Shown here one piece after another: positions 23,662 through 35,712 of a stretch of DNA of 64,000 bases. The notes under the pieces are model-generated. The model was not told where the DNA came from. It made no database searches and saw nothing but the letters and a program-made list of their open reading frames with translations. A program made the translations under genes and the position numbers. This stretch comes from Persicaria tinctoria. Taxonomy: Eukaryota > Streptophyta > Magnoliopsida > Caryophyllales > Polygonaceae. Numbering within the stretch: position 1 is the stretch's first letter; every line of letters starts with the position of its first letter. The stretch is from contig JBANSL010000001.1 of NCBI GenBank assembly GCA_037127255.1, positions 28,762,501 to 28,826,500 of the forward strand, in the 5' to 3' direction.

Positions 23662-23895
23662 TGAAGAGAGTGTTGAGATGGTGAAGCCACAGGCTCAGCA
23701 TGTGGCTCAACGTCTGACTAGTGGGCTTAAGGCCCAAACCGATTGGGTCACAATTAGGCCCAATGGTTGACAATTTTGTTATTCCGGTTTAGTGTTGTTA
23801 GCTAGTTGTTGATTGTTGTATATATAGCTTGTAGCTCTCATTTCTTTTCTTCCAAGTTAATACAATACGGAAAATTCCCAAATCGAGTTTCTTCA
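23662..23895 (+). repeat. 3' LTR of copia B
   Basis: 234 bp, TGAAGAGAG to GTTTCTTCA, preceded by a purine tract (GCATGGGGGA). Pairs with 13355-13482 plus 18098-18232. Confidence 0.92.
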
Positions 23896-25015
23896 TGTAC
23901 ATATATACCACACACACAATATATATATATACTACGGACGTATAAATTGCACATGATCGAAATGGAGATTGGAGAGAAACATAAAATACAAAGCATAGAT
24001 TACGAATTGATGGATCACTCACCGTCGGTGAGTCACCTCACCGATCATCATCGATAGTGCGTCTTAATTAAGTGAATTATTTTCCCTGCAGGATAGGGCA
24101 GCTGTTGTGTGTTTGTCTTCACCCTCTAGGGGGTTTTCAGATTCTTTATTTCTTAGTTTGTCGCTATCGATCCATGCGAATTAGCCTCTTTTTTTTTTCA
24201 CATATCCAACACTTTGGATTTTGCATTTATATAGGGCCAATTAGCATAAAACTATCCATTAAATACACTCATTTGCGGTAAATCACCCTTAAATTGATAT
24301 TTTAATAAAACCATCATTTAAATGACTTTTATCACCAATCAACCACCCCCAACAAATATAATTTCAGAAAACCACACTGGACTCGAAACATAAAATTTCG
24401 CCGCTACACCGATCCTACGGGATCAATAGGCCCAAATGCAAACGAAATGCTGCCAAAATTTCACCAGAAATCGATCATCTTGCGCTCCACCCGTTGTGTG
24501 CCTAAAACCCCAGTTTCAGCTTAGACTAAAACAAAATAAGGTATCATTAATTCTCCCTAATTGCTACCAATGCAAATTGCAATTATCCCAGAGCCCCTAA
24601 TCGCCAACAAATTGAAATGAAAGGGGAAACAGACCGAATCCAGACTCTAAACCAAGCATTCATGAAATAAATCAGGAGATTGAAACTCAAATTTTCGTCT
24701 AATTAAATCAACATATATGTTTGGACAAACAAGAGGAGAACAAACACGTGCTGATGAACAATAGAGCGAAAGCATATGGAAATATACAACTTAATTAACA
24801 TGGCTTCAGCTTGATGATTGGTGGCGCTCATTTCTTTTATCAAAACATATAAAACATAACAAGTTACAGTGATGATCCCGGAAGCCGACAACCCTCATCG
24901 GAGCTCCCTTGATGATCCGCATCGGCTACACGGTACATCCTCAGCTCTCCTGCAGCTCCAACGGTCACATGAGATCAATGATCTTCGAATGTAGATCAAA
25001 GGATGGACGTGATGC
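23896..25015. other. Non-coding region with a one-ended MULE-like terminus
   Basis: No gene recognised. From about 24233 the sequence GGGCCAATTAGCATAAAACT followed by repeated 'aaaccacc'-like phrases resembles the outer end of plant MULE or related elements; a related stretch occurs at about 42613. No partner end was found. Confidence 0.4.
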
Positions 25016-25790
25016 ATGTCAAACAACGCATTTTTCTACCCCTTTCGATCACTCGCTGACAACCTCGTCATGCCCACAACCCAAATTTTCCAATCTATGT
25101 CACACCATCCACCACCTAAGGTAACAACTTCTCCGGAAGATCGGTCGAAGCAGCCCCGAGTGCCCAACAAAATGAGCAACAAAAACAGGCGCAAAATCAT
25201 ACATGTGCGGAAAAAAAAAAAACCTGCTCAAACAGCCAAGTTCCGTGCCATGGTGTGGAAAATTCGAAGCGTATCAAAGTAAGTGATGAGCTGGGACTAC
25301 GAGAAGGCTATGCACGGAGTATGCCAGAAGAAACGTCCGCATCAACAAAGCTTTGTGGTGGTCGCAGCTAACGGCAAAAGTTGGCCTCTCAACCACATTA
25401 AGATGATTCCTGCACAGCATGACATTTTTTTGCGCGCTTCTCAAGCACCCGAAAATGATCTCTGTGTACTCCCGACTCAAATTTCCAACTTTATGCCATG
25501 CCAAATACAGCAGAACGCCATCAACTGCCTCAAAAGGTCAATCAAAGCAGCCTCGAAAGCCATGCAAAGGGAGCAACAAAAACAAGCATGAAGTCGCAAA
25601 TAAGGGAAAAGCTGCCTAGCAACCCATTTAGAGGCGTTATTATGAAGATCCCAGAATGCATCTATGCATATCAAGAGTTGGGATCGATAGAAGGCATTGT
25701 ACGGAACATGCCAAAACAAAACTCAACGAAAATGGAGCTCTATAACAGCAGTGGCAAGGCTAAAAATTGGCATATTCACACAGTTTCTAC
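25016..25790 (+). repeat. Degenerate tandem duplication, unit about 385-400 bp, unclassified
   Basis: Two diverged copies in tandem share ordered landmarks: AAATTTTCCAA/AAATTTCCAAC, GAGCAACAAAAACA, GAGCTGGGACTACGAGAAGG/GAGTTGGGATCGATAGAAGG, and ACGGAGTATGCCA/ACGGAACATGCCA. Short open stretches occur but no known protein family was recognised. Near 25865 GATGGGGGAGCATAA precedes TGACAGTGCTCG, which could be a polypurine tract and LTR start. This is unproven. Confidence 0.5.
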
Positions 25791-26314
25791 AGGTTCTTCA
25801 GCAACGTTTGGGCCCGTTCAGGGTGAGCTGCCGTGTCAGCGCTTGCCGGAGAGCCACCTAGATGATGGGGGAGCATAATGACAGTGCTCGAAAAACTTGG
25901 TTATGCCCGCCGAAGCGTCCGTCGAGCTCGTAACCTACGCAAGTCTAGTTCGACGACTAAGTCGGATGGAGGTTAACACACAGTCTAGACACAAAGTCAC
26001 ATCAAGCCGAGTTGAAATTGCCCGCAAGAACTTTGGTGGCTTAACGCTGTCAACAAACTACTCGATCAACATCAAACTCAACAACTATCGAATCCGGCCT
26101 CAAAGCTCAAACCAAAAATCATGCGTAATTAATCTCAAGAACTATGTCAAGACTAATGATCTTTGCGAGATGTGTAGGAAATTCAACATCAGCATCAAGA
26201 TATGATGAATTAAGTCGCATCCTCAAAATCTCAAGAACTACGTAGCTATTCATAAGAGTCGTTGTACTGTAACGTCCTCATGTCTGAAAACCAAAATAAA
26301 TTTAAAAGTTACAC
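25791..26314. other. Unclassified non-coding sequence
   Basis: Continuation of the previous unclassified region up to the tRNA, less AT-rich than its surroundings. It may be part of a degraded LTR element (see possible LTR start at about 25880). No gene seen. Confidence 0.35.
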
Positions 26315-26387
26315 CGCGTCAGGTAGGGGTCGAACCTACGACCTTCTGCTTAGGAAACAGACGCTCTATCCACTGAGCTACAGACGC
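26315..26387 (-). tRNA. tRNA-Arg (anticodon CCU)
   Basis: A complete 73-nt cloverleaf on the minus strand. The acceptor stem GCGTCTG pairs with CTGACGC (one T-T mismatch) plus discriminator G. The D arm has GCTCAGTGGATAGAGC. The anticodon stem TCTGT/GCAGA encloses loop TTCCTAA with anticodon CCT, decoding AGG. The T arm is GTAGG TTCGACC CCTAC. No intron. Internal A and B boxes are intact and T-rich sequence lies downstream (minus strand), so it is likely transcribed by RNA polymerase III. Confidence 0.93.
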
Positions 26388-27157
26388 ATTTTATTTAACC
26401 TTTTCTTCATATTTTATATAACAGGTATATGGAGATAATATTTTACTACTACTAAGTATTTTACAATCAAAGTTTAAAGTAAATAAAATTTACTTTAGAA
26501 AGTAATGTTTCGGCTTCTGAGTACTAACAATTAAAGTATTTCTTTTTTCTTCTTTTTATTAGCACATGCAAATTTTAAAATAAAAATAGCAAATGTGTCG
26601 ACGAGTCTCACATATCACTTTGCCAATTTCTCGAATCTATATATCTTCAAATTATTATGTTTTACATCCCTTAGAGCATCTTTAATTGTGGTATTGGTGT
26701 TGAGTATCATAGCTATTTTTTATAATAAAATACTATAAAATGTGGGAAAACCAATAAAGTTAGTATTATAATATGATATTCATCTCACAAAAATTTCTTT
26801 GTTTAATAAAAAATTTGACATTTTCTTTTAAAAAATTATCTATGATACTTGGAGTATCATGGATAAAGATGGCCTTACAGTATTTTCAAGTCAAAATTAT
26901 TAGGTTCTACATCCCTACACAAAATCATCATATCATCATATTCATTTATATAATACTAAAATAAGATCTTTTTTGTCACATGCCATTTTTTAGTTAAAAA
27001 ATTTCCCTTCAAAAAATTTACCCAATTAGCCTTTGTCATATCATTAATATTATGCCACCTATTTATAAGCCTTCTAATAAATTTTTATACATATCTTATA
27101 AATTAGGTAATTTTTGGAAGATTATGAATAAAGCATATTTGTTCATATTCAAATCAA
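26388..27157. other. AT-rich non-coding sequence
   Basis: AT-rich, no gene or paired repeat ends recognised. Confidence 0.5.
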
Positions 27158-27185
27158 CTAGTCTTATTGCCCGCAACCTTCGCGG
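27158..27185 (-). other. Helitron-like 3' terminus
   Basis: Minus-strand hairpin CCGCGAAGGTTGCGGG followed by CAATAAGA, CTAG, then T in the flank. Confidence 0.6.
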
Positions 27186-27603
27186 CTAGTTATTAAATTA
27201 TATATTATTTTATTTATTCTTATTATTGATAAATATTAAATTATATAAAGAAACAAATGAAAAACTTAACATTTAATATAATTTTTAACTTTTTTAGAAA
27301 AAGTGTTCAAAAATTAAAGTGGTGTGTTTTAATTAAAGAGGGAAATGCACAAAGTAACCCAAAAAACCGGAAGTATTGCAAGGTTAACCCAACCCGGTTT
27401 ATAATTGGGTGAAACCGGATAATTGGAAAACCCTTGGAGCCGGTAGCAGGTAAGGGAGGGGGGTGCAACCTTCCAATGTGTGACACCTGGCAACGTTAGA
27501 TTAGGAGGCGGAAAAATGAGAGAGAGGGGGGGGGGGCAACTCCCATCTGTAGAGGAGAGAGGCAGAGAGAGAGAAAAAGCAATTGAGAAAGGACAGGAGG
27601 GAG

Positions 27604-27665
27604 ATGGAGAGAGAGAGAGAGAGAGGTGAAAAAGAAAAGTGAAGTATGAGAGGAGAGAGAGATCA
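27604..27665. repeat. GA-rich microsatellite
   Basis: Mostly GA dinucleotides with a few interruptions, inside the MULE-like element. A G run lies at about 27527-27535. Confidence 0.9.
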
Positions 27666-27699
27666 GTAGAGTGTCAGTGAAGGGGCATAAAAAGATATT

Positions 27700-28290
27700 G
27701 TTACTCTTTCACTTCGAAGAAGCAATTGGGCGGGAGTTTATTTGCAGGTTGACATGTCAGCAGTTAGTTTTAACTGGACACCCAAAGCAAAATGACATGA
27801 CACATATTGGAATCGATTGGACAAGATTTATCGAAGAAACAAATTCTCCATCGACTTCGGATAGAAAATGGGTAGGTTTGCTTTCGATAAAGGTTATGCG
27901 AGAGGTGTCTCCCTCAAATCTGAAGCAAATTTACCCATTTTCTATCTGAAGTCGATGGTGAATCTGTTTCTCAAATAACTCATGTCCAGTCGATTCCAAT
28001 ATGTGTCATGTCGTTTTGCTTTGGGTGTCCAGTTAAAACTAACTTCTTACATGTCAACCTGCAAATAAACCCCCACCCAATTGCTTCTTCTTCGAAGTAA
28101 AACAGCAACAGTAAAGTTGCAGAGGAGAGATGACTCTTCCATCACTCTCTGTCCTATCCCTACTGATCTCTCTATCTCCTCTGCAACTTTACTTTTCTTT
28201 TTTCACATACTCTCTCTCTCTCCTCTGCAGGCTTTCTCTCTCCACTGCAGACTTTCTTTTACTTTTCTCTCTCTATCTTATACTCACTAA

Positions 28291-28349
<59 letters not shown>

Positions 28350-28601
28350 TGCAACTTTATTTTTTTTTTCACTCCTCTCTCTCCTCTGCATACTCTCTCT
28401 CTGATTTTTTTTTTATCGAAAGCAAACTTACCCATTTTCTATCCGAAGTCCATGGTGAATATGTTTCTCCGATAACTCTTGTCCAGTCGGTTCTAATAGG
28501 TGGCATGTCGTTTTACTTTTGGTGTCCAGTTAAAAGTAACTGCTTACACGTCAAACTGCAAATAAACCCCAGTCCATTTGCTTCTTCTTCGATGGTTTTT
28601 C
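27700..28601. repeat. Inverted repeat of about 190 bp with a third copy
   Basis: 27700-27891 and 27919-28110 are reverse complements (for example GGAATCGATTGGACAAGA against CCAGTCGATTCCAATATG), separated by about 27 bases. A third, more diverged copy in the second orientation lies at about 28412-28601. A CT microsatellite separates copies two and three. Confidence 0.85.
28292..28346. repeat. CT microsatellite
   Basis: About 27 uninterrupted CT repeats. Confidence 0.97.
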
Positions 28602-29321
28602 TCTGAAACTTAAGATTTAATTTAAATTATATTAATGCCCCCTTACCCTCACTCTTCCTCCCTCTATCTCTGTCTCCGTCTTATCACCTCTGTCCTCTCT
28701 CTTTTTACCATCTGGGCTTAGGGGGGAGGGCGACACTAGAACCAGGGAAACATTGAGTGTAAAGTTGTTATATTGTTTATTCATCAATAAAAAAAAAACA
28801 AAGTGGTTCATCAAGCCTCTGTGAGGGCTCCTCCACTTCGATTCCACCTTCTCTACTCCAAATCCAGCCTCCACTCACCTCGAATTGACCTGGAAAAGCC
28901 ATCAGAACGAAAGTGAAGGACGAAGGCATCAAACGTCTCCGTATTCAGAGCAAACTTTGTAAGCTTTTATAAGTTTCGAATTTCACATGGCATGAAGAGT
29001 TATAAACATGACATCTGACTACTACAAACATGACATAAATCATAGTGCCGGCAAATCCATTAAATGTTCAAAGGCATCTCAAAATTAAACATATCCAAGT
29101 CGCTCTACTCGTGGTATTTCGTATTCCACATATTGTCACTTGTATGCGGTGTCTGTTGCTTGTTTGATGTCCGCTTCTTCTTCCTTCCGTTTTCAAATCT
29201 GCAAACTTGCTCATGTTCTTCTTCGAACTCCTTCCTCTTCTTCCTTCCGTTTTCAAATTTAAGAGAGAGAGAGAGAGAGAGGGGGGGGGGGGGGCAATAG
29301 CAACCCTTTGGCCTTCGCCTT

Positions 29322-30425
29322 TGTAACGGTCCAGAATTATAATTTCTGGGTTACGTTTCAAGGGATCAAAACCCTTGTTCGGATCTTGCAATCCAGGTAC
29401 GGGTCAAGGTTTCAAACTCTTTTAAGATCAGTATAAAGAGGGATTTCAAACCCTAAAAACCTCGAAGGGCCGTTAGGTACCCTTAACCTGTCCTACAACT
29501 ATGTCGCGGAATCCATTTCAATTGGAACTGAAGCGGAAGCAAAGTAAATATACAAGTGTCACGGCAAAGCCGGTCAAAACCAAATCATGAGTGGGTAATT
29601 ACCATTTTTCTAAATTAGGATATTAGCTAGATTCTTCAATTCGCCAAAAGGAAACCCCGTCATATAGACATCGAGCACTCAAATCTGCAGAGAATACCTT
29701 AAAAAAAGAACGGGGAAAGGAATCAGATCGAGCCACTCATGCGGGACCGGCAGTCCTCGCTGAGGCCACATAGTATGTGCTATACCTAATAAAGATGCTC
29801 TAATACAGTACGAAATTCAAACACACTAGCATGCTCCTAGTTCATAATAATGTGCAGAAATACTGTAAAGGGCCCAAGACAATGCCAAGTGGCATATCCC
29901 TCTCCTACCTCCACCCCTTCCCCTGGCTGAATCCGAGAACGGAAGAAGAAGAAAGGAAATGCCAAGGAGGGAGCTGTTGCAGTCGACCAAAATGGTGGAG
30001 CAATACTGCTGCTGTTGCTGCTGGCTCTAGGTGCAAGAAGGAAATGCCAAGGAGGGAGTGATACATGTGAGGGGCAATAGGAAGTGTATACAGCATAGGG
30101 AATCAGTGAGAAATCTCCCATAGGTGAGCTGTATGAAAAAGAAGACAAAAAGGGTAGCAGGCAATTTGATTTGGGCAATAAGGCCCTAACGAGGAGAGAG
30201 GGAGAAACACAATTTAAGAATGGTCCCCAACCACAAGAGAATTCAAAATAGCGGAATAGACTCGAAACCCACTCGCTCGATTAAAACCCGACTAAACTCA
30301 ACAGGGATTTTCAAATTTTCAATTCCGAACTTTTATTTTTTTATTTTCATTTTTATTTTATTTTTCGACTTAAATCCATTTATTTTATTTATTGAAACTT
30401 ATTATTTAAAAATCCGGGCCTTTAC
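29322..30425 (-). repeat. 3' LTR (minus orientation), internally deleted
   Basis: 1104 bp. It matches the other LTR at both ends but lacks about 700 bases corresponding to roughly 36346-37050. The junction near 29955-29970 contains AATGCCAAGGAGGGAG, a second copy of a motif present about 85 bases further on (30040-30058). Confidence 0.92.
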
Positions 30426-33400
30426 ATCATCCACCTCTAAAAACAAGTCTCGTCCCCGAGACTAAAACCAAAATAAAGTAGGGGATGAAGTTTGAAATTG
30501 ATGAGTCCAAGTACCATGTCCAAGAATCTTGTAATCATCTCGGTTGCGTCTTCCGGGATTCTCACAACATCCTAGTCATGGTCGTGACATCTCCAATGTC
30601 ATCCCTAGGTCTACTTGTATCACATCCCCGCTTCGACTTTTCGGAAGTACCACAACTCTAAAAGTTCTACAATGTCATCCCTAGGTCTTAGCAAGCACCC
30701 TACAAACGCTCTCATAAAATGCTTGTATCCACTTCGTGAAGCATCATAGAGTTGTCCAGGTTTGAAAAGTTTCAAATGGAATTCCGCAGTTGAAAAGGAT
30801 TGGCCTCAATATCGTGGAATTTATCGGTCACGTTTATTCTTTAAAATTTCAAGTAATTTCTTTTCAAACCGCGCAAAATTTTCAAATAAGACGTTTAACC
30901 ATGCAACCTTACACCAAAACAAGTAAAATCCTTTCGATCAAAATTTCGTCAAAATCCTCCAAACCAAATCAGTTTCCCGCATAACGATCAATCAATTTCA
31001 GAAGTTCGGAGGTGGAATCATCCACCTCTAAGGGTTAATCCCATATTTTCTTCCTAGTTCCAAAATTACTTTTTTCATCATTCCCAACTCAATATGCACA
31101 CAAGTAAATCAACTCATCAACTCATAACATCATCAGCCAAAAGCATGCTTTCTCAACTCAATATGGCAATCTCAACATCAAGCATGATAATCTTACCCAT
31201 TCGACATCTCAACAACATAACATGTTTTCCCATAACATAAATCATACTATCACGCCAAAAGCGATAACAAAATCTCAACATCATATCACGAGTCATAGAG
31301 TATATCTACCGCATACAAAAGGCATCACAAGTGCATCATCGAATTCTCATAACTTATCACGCAAGCACACATGTCAAGATATCAAAGAGGTTAGGTGTCA
31401 TGGAGTTAGTACGTCAGTACACCTCAAGTCTCACGATTGCATATCAACATCGCAATACAAGTAGAACCAGTCACAACAGGGGTTTTTCACTTAATGAACA
31501 CATAACTCACCAAATCATCTTATCAACTTATCCTAATTCTATTCCGCATTGACACAATAGATTTAGCATCTCAATTCAAACATTAGCAGGATATAGGTAG
31601 TCATAGCAAAATCTCATCATAAGGTCAACAGACTAATACTAATTGTCAACACATTAGCACACAAGGCCATGGCATTTAAGCTTCAGTAAAAGGAAAGATC
31701 TAACCAAGCATCAAATGCTAATATACTCACAAAACATCATTTCAACTCCTTACAACACCACATAACGATCATTTAGTCATCAGGCACCATTATCTCATAT
31801 ATCATATCACAACACATCATATCATGCTTCTAAAATAACATAACAAGATAGCAAAGCATCAATATATCATGATAACACTTGCGCCTAACAATTAGATTCC
31901 AACATTGCATATCAACATGTAATGTCATTCCATATCAGGTTTTATCATGGTCGCTATCTAACATCATGCCAGCAGATATAAATAAATTACATAATCAAGA
32001 AAACCCTCACATCACACTAGTCCAATATAAGACACGGTCCCAACTCGCCCATCTCCACACTCAAGCCAAGACTAATCCTCTTCTAGACTCGCCCTCATTC
32101 CACCAAACTCTCACACACACCATCCACCTCTAAGAATCCAACTCATATCTCTAACTCCACACCCGAGTACCCTCTCATACTATATCCTCACTTCTCTTAA
32201 GGCCATTTCTTACACTTCCCACACTTCCCAAGATATCACCAGCACCATGCCCTACTAACCGAATCTCCTCTAGCAATTCCTCGATCACCGCCTAGGCGAC
32301 CTATTGCTAACCATATCCCCACCCAAGTTTCACCTAAAACCTCATCGGAACCACCAAGCATTTCCTCTCATAAATCCCAAAACTCACTTGGTCTTACACA
32401 CGCCAACACTCCTCTCTCGCGACTTACCTCATAATATCATCGATAATCCTAACCACTCAAGCTCTTTCACCACTCTTCTACCATTTTTCAAGATAATCTC
32501 CCCCACAAGTTCAAAGAAGAAGCAATCATGGACATTATTACACATAAGGACCACATCATCTCAACTAGCATTTATATCAATATCACCATTAAACATTGCA
32601 ACTGTAACAATAAGTCTCAAATTACCGGCATGCTTAATAATTATTGCAAAACATCATACACGAGCATAGTTAATTCAGTCTAGCAAGTTTCATCATAACC
32701 TTATCAAATAACAACTCAGGTTCTCAGCAATTGCAGTTCACATTTTATAGGCAAGGAATTTAGATCATGTTTAGCAACTCAGAGTATCAACACATCAAGG
32801 CATCATGGCACATTAGAACTATAAAGCATCAAATCATACCATCATAGACAACAATCAATCAGGCAACAATAATCACCAGGTCAGCACATCAACACGTAAT
32901 TCCCATCGCTAGGTCAGTGCAATATCATCAACAAATTTCAAAGGATTAGTAGTTCGAACGGAGTACACTTCTGCCTACAAGTCATATCGTATTCGGTAGC
33001 CGCAATCCTCGAAACGTACCTGTCCCACCAACGCTGTCGATCCTAAGGCTTGTGGGTTATAGGCCCACGCTTCCGCCACACTCCTCCATCGCTATCCAAC
33101 TTCCTTTCTCTTTCCCGTGCGCTCGCTCGTTCAATGTATCGCGAGGGAGCCAAAGTTAGCGGAGATAGGGGAGTGACGAGAGAAGACAACCCAAATTCCT
33201 TTCGGGGACAAACACGGACCACAACTAAAGACGACAATACTAGAGACAAGACTCTAACCCGAGAATAGCAACAACGCCCTTATGGAGGTCTATTAGGTTT
33301 CAATGTGACAAGAAGAACCAATCTCATTATGGGGCATATCAATCATTTAATCCACACTAATATGTACCAATCACGAGGAGCACAACATACGTATTCATTC

Positions 33401-35712
33401 CAGAAAGACATGTTCGAGTGCTACCCGAATGTATACGAGACAAGATAGTAGTATATTATCCCATGAAAGCAGATATGCCTAGCAACTAAAGCAAGATATG
33501 CGGGATTTAACACACATCACAATTATCATCTATATGAACAATACACGAGCTTGGGGTATGCATCATACAAGGACATATAAGAGCAACATAGTAACTATCT
33601 CATCTGACACAATGATCATATAACAGGTCAAGTATGGCACATAATCATGTGACGAGATACATTTAGAAAGCATGGGTCCTACATGGTACTAGCGACACAT
33701 GATGTGATACAAACATAGTCAAGAGTTGTTAAAAGAGGTTTAACATGATGTTCACGAAACATGAGGCATCATCAAAAGTAACAAGAAGGTCATCATGGGA
33801 AATAGATTATAATCATACCAGGAACGAACCATCATAGGACACCTATAAAGGTACAATAGTTATCACCTCATAGAACCGGTACAACATGAAATTATTTAGC
33901 GAGTCATATTGGAAATCATGAGCCCTACATGATACTACTAGCATATATCGAATCATGACCAAAATCAAGGTAACTCGACTAAATTCATTCTAACATTCAT
34001 ACAAGCATGAGAGGTTATCATAGCGTAATATGAAAACACTACTGAGCGACTATATGGTAAGCATGCTAGGACAGACCATTATGGAAAACAAGTAAATCAT
34101 CGAATCTAACATCAATCTAAACAGGATAAACTCAACCTTTTAAGAGAATAGCGGGAGGGGAGAGTCACCCTATCAGGGACCTATCTCAAGAGGGAATCAA
34201 AAGTAAGGTAGGCAAGGTACATATGGTCCCACATAGGTCGCAACCAAAGGTCCTACATGATACTAAAGGCTCTACTTAACATACGATGCATGTATGCACT
34301 AATCATGACGACAAGCAAGAAATCAATTGAATCACATTCCAACAATACGGAAGCATGAAGAAGGTTTTACAATGTATAACACGAGTTTAAGTAATGGCAA
34401 TATGACTAGAATACGGGGACATGAGCTCAAACTAACACATACTAAGATAAAACAGGCATTTCTCAAGACGCAATTATACCACATATCCCCCATCCAACAC
34501 AAATAATCACACAACAACACAAATTGCAAAACAATCAACGTTAATTAATCTGACGAATACAGAACAGATTGGAATACTATAGATTCTTGTTACAAAAGGA
34601 TAATAAGCATTGACATGTCATCATCCAACATGCTAAGACGATCATCTATCAGCATTCATCAAAGAGGAGTTGATCACACTATCATGCACCTAACCCGGGC
34701 AAAACAACAAGCATATAGGTTCATATCATGTGGGTCATGCTTTCAATTGATCATTAGCGCAATTAATACAATATGTCAAGTAGGCATGCTATAAACAACA
34801 TATAATCATGATAGAAGACAATACATAACACAAGACTTAAGCAATGTAACTAGTCACACATGTAAATATAACACAACAACTGGGTACCAATGGTTATTCA
34901 TAGGGCACGTGTTAGAGACTACAAAATCATGTCATGCAATTCAGAGAGAGTCACCATTACAACCGGACAGAGATCCCTAAGGGCAACCATTGACTTTTCC
35001 AACCGACTCATCACCCCTTTTCCCCGTGGGACTTTGGCATGACTCTTCATGGCATGAAGACACTAGTTGATTATAATAAGAATACATCAAGTGACATCAA
35101 GAACTTCCAACACTCACTCAGACAACTTAACATCCAACCATAATTCCCGACATAGTGTGTTTACCAACCCAATTCCCCGTGGAAGACACTGGCATCTAAG
35201 AAAAAGCTAGATAGACCCGTCAATGTGTTAACAAACATAGTGGAAGGGGCTGTTTTACACAAGCTGGGTTTGACAATGTAGAAATAAAGGCACTCCCGCT
35301 ATCTCATTTGCACAGGTTAGTCAATACACAACTCATTGTTAGGCATACCAAATCAGATCTCTAGCATAGCAAGCACTCAGCACAGAATTAGTTAGTAACA
35401 CTCATAATGATCTCATTTGATTCTCACAACCCATCTGTAAAGAACAAGCTGATATTTTGCCTACCGTTCCCAACTACACCCAATAGGGGTGGTCTAGCGC
35501 CTTTACTACCCACTCACGTCCCTGTTTGGTCGGTTTTTCTCTTTTATTACAAGTCGAGTTCATTACTTAGTCCAATTTAGGTTAGGCATCTTAAGTTCAT
35601 TTTGCCCCTTTAAAACACTTTCAAATCATTTGAAATTCATGGGCGGTTTTCCAAAACATACACTCGACCCTTGTGTACCCGAATTGCACAACCTCAGCTC
35701 TGATACCATCTT
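30426..35712 (-). other. Non-coding internal domain of the LARD-like element
   Basis: 5.3 kb, A/C-rich on the plus strand with many CATCA/ACATCA words. No gag, protease, RT, RNase H or integrase motif could be found in any frame. Next to the left LTR the minus strand reads GTCTCGGGGACGAGACTTG, resembling the sequence after the pol stop in gypsy elements, so this may be the last trace of a coding ancestor. Confidence 0.7.
35692..35708 (-). other. Primer-binding site of the LARD-like element
   Basis: On the minus strand TGGTATCAGAGCTGAGG lies four bases after the LTR end. It is complementary to the 3' end of initiator tRNA-Met and fixes the element orientation as minus. Confidence 0.85.

Larger units (their letters stand above)
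13355..23895 (+). mobile_element. Ty1/copia element B, containing copia A and a solo LTR
   Basis: LTRs start TGAAGAGAG and end TCTTCA. The left LTR is split (13355-13482 and 18098-18232) by element A; the right LTR is 23662-23895. A tRNA-iMet primer-binding site follows the left LTR. Gag-pol in copia order (gag, protease, integrase, RT, RNase H) is broken by stops, a deletion and a 1-kb solo LTR. No matching 5-bp target duplication is seen (flanks CTACA and TGTAC). Confidence 0.9.

Noticed and set aside
28130..28606. 158-codon Ser/Leu-rich open frame
   Set aside because: Produced by the CT microsatellite and the inverted repeat; no domain, not a protein gene.
30426..35712. Hidden gypsy pol in the LARD-like interior
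   Set aside because: Looked for protease DSG, RT YVDD/FIDD, RNase H and integrase motifs in the open frames; none seen. A profile search could still find a very decayed remnant.
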